Assembly (NCBI RefSeq): GCF_032854445.1
Contig: NC_088301.1
Location: forward strand, 34,707,187 to 34,771,186
Length of the DNA: 64,000 nt
Direction of reading: 5' to 3'
Source of the DNA: Liolophura sinensis
Taxonomy: Eukaryota; Mollusca; Polyplacophora; Chitonida; Chitonidae
Below the pieces are notes generated by a model. The model made no database searches. It saw only the letters and a list, made by a program, of their open reading frames with translations, and had not been told where the DNA came from. Within the stretch, counting starts at the first letter, position 1, and every line of letters starts with the position of its first letter. Made by a program: the position numbers and the translations under genes. Below, piece by piece: positions 13,701 through 25,900 of this stretch.

Positions 13701-16700
13701 AGTAAATAAAAGTGCTTAATTTATGAGTAAATATTGACAACTGTAGGTACTTGTATATACCGTAATTCATTGACCTTCACAACCAGCAGGCGTCACGCCC
13801 CAGCTCTGTACCATACCATGAAATTTGCCACTTTTACTTCGAATGATCAAAACTTAAAACAGTGTAGCAATGATGGGGTGGGTGATTGTTTTCTCGACTC
13901 GACCTATGGCTAGACAAACATCGCTGCGGGTGTCGTCCGGTGGATACAGGCTTGAAGGATTCCATACACAACCTTTATTTTTATCCATGAATCAAAATGA
14001 AGAAAGTACGAAGCCACAGTTGTTTACATACCTGTAAATTCCAAAACTGTCTCAAAGAATTTTATCAAGCTGGCAAGCTAATAACTGCTGCTTCAGCTGT
14101 CCATTACCCTGCATCTGTGAATGCATTATAAGGGGAACAGTGTTGTCTGTTCACAGTGCCATAAACAGATGTAACAAATCAGCAGGCAAAAGTGTTTCAG
14201 CGATAAAGACCTGACTGAGAAGTTTCTGTCGTTAAGATCCCGTAATATACAGGAGGAAGTTTTCCAAGCCTCATCCACCTGGTGTTTTGTCATCCCATTT
14301 TAGGCCACCATTTCATTTAGGAAACCATCAGTTATGGACACGGTTTCCTAAACTGACACAGTTCAAACCTCGTTCTCGCATTGTGACAGCCAATTGTCAT
14401 GTCTGTACATCAGTACATATGCACTGAGCCAGTAAAGGCAGATGAGCACAATCTCCACGTATTCCCGACTTCATTAAATGGCGATCATAAAATCAACAAA
14501 CACGGATTGAACATTGTGTTCAATGTGTGGAAATGGATGCCCATTACCAGCTTCATATTGCAACAACTAAAAACATTATCTTAATGAAAGGCTAAAACTA
14601 TTCCTACTCACACTATTTGGTAACTCAGTCCCTCCATAAGTCTCCCAGATAACTAACAGCATACAGAATTCAACATTGACCAATTAGATGAACTTATTTT
14701 CATTGACCTGCCCCTTGAAAAAAAAAGTCAACAGAATTGTGAAATCTCCCACCAAATCTAGACCAGCGGAGACGCTCAAAATTTTACATACTGTCATGTG
14801 CCTAGTGAAGAGCCTGTGCATTTCAATTTGGACTTTGCTTTTGTTACTAAACCATTTCAGTAAAGCCATCATAAAGTCATGTGCCTATATACGTGTAATT
14901 ATAAAGACATTCGCAAAACTTAGGCCATTATTATATGGTTGATGTTACGCGATTGACCCTTCAAAAAGGTCCCGACCAAAATTCTTTTATCATGTTCTTA
15001 CAGATGCCAAATTATTTTATTTCATTTAATATTTTTTTTTTTGCAGGCGCTCTTTCGAGATATACAATTTCCAAAAATCCAGTCTATTAAGGATGGCTTA
15101 CATTTACTCATACTTGAGGACTGCTGCCATCCTCCGCCTGGACGACGTGTGCACCCGGTTATGACATTGTATCAGTATTCAGGCACTTCATCGGCAAATA
15201 TCTCGCTGCATAGGCAATATCTAATATCCAAATCCACTTAATACATGGTCTGTCTGCAAGCTAAGACATTGATGTGCCTTTTGCAACTACTGACACTGAC
15301 CCTTATTCAATATTTCCTCAGCAAATTTCAGTCGAATATTTCAGTCTGCTTTGAGCTACTCACTGCATAATGCCGTCGTTCAGAAAAAAAAATGATCCAG
15401 TAAGCCACACCTAAAGTTTAACTGGTCTAGACTCAGACTCGAAGTAAACAAATCATAATACACAAAAGACAATGTGGCTCAGGAAATCACCTGAGCAAAG
15501 GGGCCTACATTGTTGCCTTGCGTGCTGACTGACCACTCAAAGCCTATGCTGCCCCTTCACTGGTGAGAGAGTATCCATGCACATAGCTGGCCAGTTGACA
15601 CATGCCGCTTTTCTATACTGTCTTTAGTCATAATGGTGAGAACCATCAACCACCCACAGTACGCTATTCAACTTAACTGATCAGATTCCCCTACAGCCCC
15701 TGATCCTGTTTTGACAACTTTCCTTCAAGCATTCCGACCACGAGTGTTGCACCACTGGTTGAAAAGGTCAACGAACTATGGTACTGAATTGAATTCATCT
15801 GCTCCACTTTGCAATTAAGAGAGAACATTACAGCATACAAGGATGACATCTTAATATGTCATGTCATGAAACCTTAATATGTCATGTCATGAAACCTTAA
15901 TATGTCATGTCATGAAACCTTAACATGTCATGTCATGACACCCTAAATATGTCATGTCATAACACAGAATGTACCATGGAAGAATAACTCACCCAGCAAG
16001 TCTGGTCATCTCCCGGCCTGCCAGGACAATCCGACCAATAGCCTCTGCCATCTTCACCAACATGCGCCCACTCTTGTAGTAATCCTGAAAGTACACAAAC
16101 AAATAGCTCAGCTACTTTTCTGATCAACATCAAAACACTAGGTATTGAAAATCCACTCGTTAAGAGCAAATATTTTAGGATAATTCTAGTAAAATAAATT
16201 AGATAATTAAAAAATGGCAGTGGTTTTCTCATCTCCCATACAAGTTGAATCATTTTCAGTATGGCATAAAGCACCAATTAAAAAGGCAAATAAAGTGGAT
16301 GTAGTGTTTCTAAACTTGTACTATATGTACTAGTCTGATGAATCTCAAGGTATAGAATGGTAGACATCCACTTTTAGTCAAAGGTCACCATCCCACACTC
16401 CTTTGTTAAAACAACACCCATTTCTGAGTTAAAAAAAAATTACAAAAATGCTTCAGATACATTATTCCTACTTTTGTCTGAAAATCAAACATCCCCTCTG
16501 GACTCCTGACTTATGTTTACCTCAAGTCTCTCACTGTGCGTACTGGTCAGGAATTTAGGAGTGGCAAGATTGAGGAATGGACGGCTCACTACCAGATAAC
16601 CAACAACTGTTGCTAAATCTGGAAAAACAAAAACAACAACCATATCACTCATTGAAAACAATGGCCACAACCAAGGTTCGTAAGATTCTGAACAAAATAG

Positions 16701-19700
16701 TATAGAAAAGTTTCAGTTAGCTTCTATAAACTTGGAGACTTATTAAGATTGATTACCTTAATTCCTCAACCTTTTCGAATATGAAAGATCAACCTTCAGT
16801 GATATTTGTGCACATTTTTAATTTGACTTTTGAGACTACATTGGTTGGATTTGCCAGTTTCCAAGGGTTCACAAAAAGTATAATTTTATCAGTCAACACA
16901 AAATAATGCCTTCAGAATATGCTTAAATTAATACCTTACAAAAATGCGAAAAAGTTTTACAGTGTAGGAACAGAAGTATGGAAAGAGGACTGATGAAGTA
17001 ATCATCTACTCTTTTTTTTTGTTTGTAAACATTAAATACATTTAACAATTCAATACTCTTCACCTTCATGTACCAGTATTAAATTACAACTAAATGTACT
17101 TACATTTAGCAACAATGTTATCCACAATTCCCATCTGAAGTCTGAAGAAGATGAAGTTTTCAATGTGGCTAATCTGTAAACACGGAATATTATACTGAAT
17201 TAGAAAACAAATCATACTCAAGACATTTTCGTTAACATGAAACATAGTCTCAGTCGGTTAGCGCGCTAGCGCAGCATAATGACCCTGGAGTCTCTCACCA
17301 ATGTGGTCGCTGTGAGTTCAAGTCCAGCTCATGCTGGCTTCCTCTCCGGCCGTACGTGGGAAGGTCTGTCAGCAACCTGCGGATGGTCGTGGGTTCCCCA
17401 CGGGCTCTGCCCGGTTTCCTCCCACCATAATGCTGGCTGCCGTCACATAAGTGAAATATTCTTGAGTACGGCGTAAAATACCAATCAAATAAATAAATAA
17501 AATAAATGAAACATAGTCCTGCACTCACAACTAATTTTTGCTTCTACACTTCTGAATCAACATACTTTGTTTTAGGTACAGAATAAACATATAATTTAAC
17601 ATTTGCAAAAACATAATAATTTATATTATAATTATAATATAATTTATCCCACACCACAAAGTCATGTATAAGCAACTTCATTTGTCATGAGATTTATTGC
17701 AAGTTTTCATTTTATCACAAACACAAATACACAGATGGTGAAGTTCTCTTAATAGATTCCCCATGATTGCCATTAGGTGCTTATTGTGTTCAGTGTGTTG
17801 TCACCAAGACTCCACGGACAATGGCATCAGGGGATCTCTAAGTTTGCTCTCTATCACCTCAAGTGCCTATGCTTGAGTCATACCTTACCATTATTACAGA
17901 CATAACCCTCTATGACCAAAAAAAAAAACGTCTACGTGTATCGTCAAAGGCCATTCTAAATTTCTTTCCCCTGACTACACTATCCCAGACTTACCAGTTT
18001 TTTAAATGAAGAGTTTATCACAAAATGCTCCTTTTCGTTTCCCTGATAAAATGCAATTTCTTCACTGAAATGAAAAAATTGAAATTTATACTCTATATGA
18101 ATCTTATGACATCCAACATGTACATATTAATATATGTATGTACATATATAATATACTTCTGGCAAGTTCTCTAGCCTTGAAAATTATATATTGTTGCCTA
18201 TCCTATTTCATACACATGGAGAATAATTGCAAGTGGCACAATTATTCTTTTTGACCACTGAAGTTAAATAGTTCATGTAAATGATATGAAAAACAGTTGC
18301 AGAAACATTTGAACTTAGTCTTATTTGATGCAAAATCAACTACAGCATTTTATTTCTGGTCATACGCTGATTTGCTAACCGATGAAGAATGAAAATATTA
18401 CCTTTCCATTGTACCTATTAAGGACTTGTTAGTTTTGTCAATAACACTGCTGTATTAAGTAACCTTATGTAGGGTTAAAATGACTATGAAATAAGTTCAT
18501 GCTTTATAGAATCACCAACCTGTTTGTGATGAGACGAGAGTTGACATATCTATACTCTCCTTCCAGTTTCTGCTCAATCACAGTCAGCTTTCCAATAGGA
18601 CGGCGTAGTCTGAAATACAAAACTTTTACATTTCATTCAATATCTTGTATAACATTACTGCCCTTTCCTTGAATATCATGGTTATTTATTTGGTTTCTCA
18701 TGAATACTCATTATTATTCTCATAATTTATCAGTATACAAGTGTTCACACTTATGAGTGGAAAAAAATCTCAGCAGGATAATACAAAAATAATGTAAAAT
18801 AATATGGATCATAAAACCCACCTTACAATCTAAACATTTCTTTCTGAAAAGAAAAAGTCTTTAAAACTTACTCAGTGTGATTTCAGATAAAGTTTTCATT
18901 TCGTTTTCTATCCCTGTAAAGCATTATTAAATATCTCACAAATCTCCTGACACAAAACTGCAGCCCACCCAAAAGAAGCTAAATGTAGATTTTAACCTGC
19001 TTCATCAGTGTCAAGAGCTAGGTGTATTGTTCATGAAACGATGAATCAGCCAGTTGGCAGTTTTGAATGTTGATCAGATTTACGACTAAGCTACACCATT
19101 GCTGACTTGGGTCATAGCCGCCATCCATGAATCACTCAAAACAGCTGACTTATACAGTCAGTATTACTTCAACAAATCCTTCCAACCAAATGTCACAGCT
19201 ACATTTTGCCCTCATTTTTATCAATGTATAAAATGTTTCAATCTATATGCCCACCTGGTGAGTATCAGTCCCGTCATGGTCAGGTAAAATAACATGAAGC
19301 CGGGACCCTAGGACAGAAAGAACGAATCAAACTGTAATTCTAGCATAAACGTAAATTTATTCAAGGATGACTGCAAGTAATGTCATTCTTATGGGCTGAA
19401 AGAAAAGTGAACAAGTCAATTGCTTCAGATAACAACTTTTTTGTTATGAACAGCTTTTCAATGCCCATACTAACATCTTTATCAAACTTGATAACAATGC
19501 TAGTATCAGTATCAAAACGTCTTGTATAACAAGCAAAAAGTTGGTGTCCATAAGAAATTCACATGTCCAGTCACCTATAAAAAATCGAAATACCATGTAA
19601 AAAATGTTACTAATGCTGAAATTCCAGGTAAAATTTTATAGAATCTAAATTTAACAATAATTTAAAAATTTTTTAAACAATTATGTTCTGTTTATCACAC

Positions 19701-19847
19701 ATGTACTTTACCTTTCAGTTACTCATATTTACCTGTATTCCAATTGCACCTGTCAGTCTGACAGTGTAAAGAACAACATCTAGCAATGGCTGAAAAAAAT
19801 GAGAAAATGTCAGTTACCTATCTGATTATACATGTATCTTCAAAAAT

Positions 19848-19922
<75 letters not shown>

Positions 19923-22900
19923 TAACATGTCAGTAGATATTACATCTGATAGTAATAATCGTGTTCACTATGTTCTTGTTGGGAATTAAAAAACAAAAAA
20001 TTACACAATGGTGACTGATTCAGTTACAGTTATTTGTAACAGGTTCTGTCACATGCACAATTTTGATTTATTTTATTGTTGTTTTACGCTGTACTCAAGA
20101 ATATTTCACTTATGTGAAGACAGTCAGCATTATGGTGGCGCTGGCATGCTAACTCCCTCAGCCATAAAAGCCCTCATATAAAAGTTTGTATCCAAGATTG
20201 ACAACATTGACATTCAATCTGACATTGCAAAGTGATAGAGTAAATGGCTTTTACATCATTTTATGATCTGTTTATGTTCCTTCCCCATGTTTTAACCATA
20301 ACCATGCCCATAAATAACAATTCTGCAATATCAAAAATTTTACTTGTAACAGAACTTCATACAATCTCAATCAAATTTGTACAGTCTAACCTTGCTCAGA
20401 TTAGAGTACAGCTCTGCAACTGAGTCACAGAATTTCTCAACATCTTGGGTGAGGAGCTGGTCAGCATTAGACAATCTGTTATCCAAGTTGGACATTTTGT
20501 AGTAAGTAAAACCCCTTAAAGAGACAATAAAAATTAAAGTAAAGTTATGTTTCAATCCCTTGAAAAATACATGATACATTTACACACAAAATGAATGCAG
20601 ATATCTGTATTGCATTAGATCAACTGGCCAATGAATATAAAGTGTACATAATCACAATTTCACGTGAAGCACTTAAAATCCCAAATGACTGTATGTCAAC
20701 ACCATGAGAAACAACTTCACTTTTAGAGTATAAAATATTTAACTGTAACATTACTCGCAGTGGGAATGACTTTGCCATTATTTTGGCCCCCTTTACCAAA
20801 AAGCTCTGCCACAGAGGATGCAATCTGAAGTTTTACACTTACTGGAGATATTTGTCGTAAAGATGGTTGGAAAGCCTGGTTCTGAATCTGAGTTTCAACA
20901 TGTTCAAGCCATACTGCAGATAAAAGGTAAAATATATTTTCTGTTATCAGGGATATTTCATACAAAAAAAAAAAAAAAAAAAATTCATTAAGTATTTCAT
21001 AAAAAAAAAAAATTCATCAAGTATTCCATAGAAAAAAATACAACAAAAATTTATTGGGACATTAAGTATAAGCAGTTCAAGCATCAGCATATGATGTCAA
21101 GAAATTCAAAGACATTCAATTTTCTATCAAACTTTTTAACCACAGGTAATGAACTTCAAAAAGACTTTAGTTAAAAAAAGTGGCCTAAAACTGTCCTAAT
21201 AAGAGGGGAAAATATGAGCAGGATAGATTCTTAACGTGTGCTTAAAACTTCATGTTAGGCAAAACTTAACGACAGGCAAAGTATCATTTTCTTCAAATGT
21301 GGCCGAAAATTAGTAAAATTAATGCAGTCACAAGTAAAACAAAATAACCAAATAAAATCTTTACCTTCATTATGTTGTTCACTAAGGAAATCTGCAAATA
21401 ATAAAAATCATGAATAATTAAAGGCCAAGCTCACATTTATACCTATAAGTATAAACATATCCTTTACTCTTAGATATTCAATAAAGACAAATGAGCTTGC
21501 CAACAGAGTAGATTGGATCACTGGATCTGAATATACAAAATCACATTATATTAATTCACATTATTTGGTCAAATAATGACACCTATGTCATTCATCTTGC
21601 AAACACAGCTTCCTGAAATTTTGTGAAAAAAAAAAAAGTGTTAATGTACTAATTAGCATCAAAATGATTAAACTCACCCCAGGCATGGCATATATAAACC
21701 TGAACAGGTATTTCTTGAACAACTCGACATCACGACCAATGATCGCACTAAAATTTATTAAAAAAATAAAATTTATTAAAAAAACATGTGCTACATACAT
21801 CACATCATGTCAAAATAAAGATTATTCTCAAGTTTCCCTATATTTGTTAAGCATATAAATCATAAAACTTAGTAGAGATAAAGGTCTGATGTCAAACCCA
21901 AAACAAATTCACTCAAAACTTCATTAAGTAGAGCAGCAGCTGACTGATGGGTAGTTCATTTCATGAACACAAACACATAGGTCTGGGTCTCATGGCATCA
22001 TTAATTTAGAAATACTACCACTGAGAAGTACCTTTCAATGTAAGTGCCATTGGTGATCATCCACACGTCGCAGTATGTCCTTGCCACCAGTGCCAATGCC
22101 ACAATGGTCATGTACCAGGCCTGTTCAACAACACATTTACATGCAATACATATATACTTAACAGAGGTAGATTCCTGTATATTAAGACTTGAAATTTACA
22201 CATGTATTACTTTAATATATCAGGAACAGATTAAACAAGACAGTTTTGGCTACTTTATTTATTTGGTTACTGTTTTACACCACACTCAAGAATATTTCAC
22301 TTGCATGACAGCTGCCAACATTATGGTGGGAGGAAACAGAGCAGAACTCGGGAGGTAATCCACGACCATCCGCAGGTTGCTGGCAGACCTTCCCAGGTAC
22401 GGCCTGAGAGAAAGCCCGCATGAGCTTGACTTGAACACATTGGTGAGAGGCTTCTGAGCCACTGCATCATGCTGGCACGTTAAGCACCTCAGCCACACAG
22501 TCCCCGTTCTACTTATAAAGTAGATGTTAAAACATGAGACAAATATTACTTCTTGTAATATAACCATTAGCACCATTTTCTTGTTCACATTACCAGATAA
22601 ACAATTTCATTCACGCACACTTTCTCCTTATGATTTTCTAACTTCCTCAGGACCTACCTCTTGGGTGAACCATCCTGGCACAAGAATACGTAGAATTTTG
22701 AGCAACCGTCTGAAAAAAAAAAAACACAAAAAATAATCACTGAAGTAAAATGTATACAGCAACATTCAAATACATTAAAAACTGAAGCATTTTCTTCATA
22801 TTTATGTGTTCCTTGTTGATGAACGTTGTTTTATATATTATTTTAGTAACCCACAACCCAGTCCCAAAGCCATCATATCTATAATGCTGCATCACTGGAA

Positions 22901-25900
22901 AGCCATGCTAAAGACACAAAACATGACATCCCACCTAGTCAAAGCATAATACTGCCTATTACCCTTAAACTGGGTGTCTAACTCAAGACTAGAGGCTCCT
23001 GTGTGAGCTTCTGTAGGCATGGTTGCCCTAACATCTTTCTCAAAGCAATCTGTTCCAGGGGTTTTTTTTTGTGGTCTTCTTTGTCAGGTCAGAATTTGCT
23101 GAAAGTTTGTTCATTTTAAAAACCTACATGTGTATAAATTTTACTGATATGTACATATATATAAAAACTTTTACCTGAAGAAGACTTTATCAACAGCAGC
23201 TTTTTCCTTTTTATCAGAAACCTGGAAAAAAATAATTAACCTCACTGAATTACAAAATCAGAGTACTATGTACTGTTTGTTTACACACTGATAATTGAAA
23301 AAACACCTGTTAGAAAAAAAAAAAAAAATGAAATTGGTAGCAAGGCTATCAAAGAGGTGACCTGTATGAGACACATGAATGCAAAACTTCAGCTCACTGT
23401 ATAAAGAACTGAAATCGTGAAATTTACGGTAATTAATATGCTCATAGAGCATTAGTGACGCAACCTTCCTCTTGTGTCATTGTGCTTTATATGCGTGTAA
23501 GGTCAATACACACAACACTAAAAAACACCAACCCTAACATTTTGTTTAACAGTGATTGTAATACACATTACACTTAATCAGGAATTCAGTAATTTACAAT
23601 ATTTAATATGCACAGACCCACTCAATGATGGAATATCTCCCTTGTGCTATTTTGCTATATATGTGTGCAAAAACATACCGCTCAATACATACAGCACTTT
23701 TTGAGATACCACCCGTAGCACTTTCTTTAACTTTGATTTTTATACACAAAACACTAAGTCAGGAATTCAGACATTTAAAGTACTTAATATGCACACATAT
23801 ACACAAATCACCAGCTCGTGCAATTGTGCTCTGTATGTGTGCAAGCAGTACATTTTAAGATACCAACCCTAATATTGTGTTCAACATTTCTTTCTCTATT
23901 ATTGGATGTGGAAGCTGATGCCAGTGCTCAGGTTACAACATAAGCTACTCCTGTACTTTATACAGGTGAGCTAATTATTACATGACTACATGTTCAGACA
24001 TTTCTGTAAGTTTGTTAGCTTTTATGCCTTTGAGTACAAAACAAACAGTATTAATCACAAGAATGTTTCATTAAAGCCATTATATACACACTAAAATTGT
24101 TTTGGAAAACTCAGAAAAACAGACAAATTGCAAATTACCGATGGTGCAATGACAACAGGCAGTTCTTCTGCAGCCAACCTGTCAAACAAATAAAGAAAAA
24201 CCATGAATTAAAGTGAAATGAAAATTTATGCAATCACAAAGACATTTAATTACAAAACTTTTACTCATAAATAAAATCTTTAGTCTGTTTCATTTAATTT
24301 TACAACTTAACATACCAGTAAGCACACCCATTCACGTAAGTGCATGCTCTATCCAGATCTATACACATACAAGTACATGTAGGTCATTTTCATCACCAAA
24401 GCACACAGGTCTTCAGGTCTGAATTATAAGTAAACCATTTTCTACATGATAAAGCATAAATTACCTATTACTAGTATTAATTTATTAAGTTCTGCTCAAA
24501 TATACATAATGTCTATTTACTGGTATCAGATGTTATAAATATACAAATCAAGTTAATGTATGAAAATGCCCTTCATGTTCAGTGAAAAAATTACAGTTTC
24601 CAACAGAGCTACACAACACTCACTGATTCAGATAGAACTGTAAGGCAGGTGGTTAGTCATGCACCTTCACAAATCAACTTCTGCTAACGGTTCCAACAAC
24701 CATCACCAAAAGCAAGCAGATATGCATCTACTATCATATATAAATAATGAAGATGACAACATGAGGAAAAATATGGTGTTAAATTTAGCGATTGGGATAG
24801 ATTTTGTTCCTAGTGAGTTACAGTTCGAAAATTTGATTAGAGGCTGGGCATCCCTTGTGTTTCTGCTTGATTAAAACGCAGTTACAGCAAGACTTAGATA
24901 AATGGAAAGGTGTAGAAATCAACATCCAGCTTTGGAATGGTTGATATTTGTGATGATACAACACATACTAGTTCAGTAACCACTGGAGCAGTGAGATCTA
25001 GATCAAGCCATTAAAACTTTTGAATTGAGATATCAAATCCAGGTCCGTCATGTTTCTGACAGTCTCGTGCTGAAGCTGTGTAACACTTCTATTTTTTTTT
25101 TTTTTTTCGAAAAACATTAAAGTATGATTTCATCTGATACATCTAATCCACTGTTTATTTTATACAGGTGTTGAATTCACTACAGTAAGATGAGCAATGG
25201 TGGGATTAAAGTCATTAAGACTTGCTAGCAAGTAAAAGTAACACTTTCTATTTGGCATTTTCAATTCTCCTGGCAGCGCTTTGCAGGTCACTGAAAAAGA
25301 GTGAAAAGGTCTTGTGTACGACGAGATTTGCGATACATCAACTAAAAAAGATGACCCATCTGAAATGTAAATGGGCTGATGATCTTCAAGGCCAGCAATC
25401 TCCTAAGGAATGAAGGTGAGGTCGCTGAAATTGTAGTGCGCATATTTGTGTTGGTCTGTACTTTTGCAGGAGACCTGAAAAAAGTGCCTAAGGTGGAAGT
25501 TGGCAGAGCTCTGGCACTACTCCAAGAAAATCAACCACAATGTTGAGTAGCTCTACCCCATAGTTTTAGCTACTTTTATGTAAATGTATTAGGCCTACAT
25601 TAGCCCCAGGTGCCTACTTCAACTCCTCTTTATATTTGGCTTGCAGAGGAACCAATGGTAAACCATATATCGATTCACGCCATGTCCGAAAAGTCCTTTC
25701 TAGATAACGGCTGCAGTCAAAAAGTGATGTCAACATTTCGCATATATTTCACTTGGTAAGGACACACGAGACCCAGATTCACCTCACAATCATCGTAAAG
25801 CAATGGCCATTTTGTCTTCACCTCAGTTATGGGTCTAGAAAAAGTTATCGTTCCTAGATGGCGCATGCGCGTCAAACCTGAATAGATTAACCTAATGGCC

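Noticed and set aside
15850-15965. CRISPR-like spaced repeats
   Set aside because: Head-to-tail 23-bp copies without spacers in an animal intron.
19786-19989. ORF with a long Thr-His run
   Set aside because: Translation of the (CA)n microsatellite.
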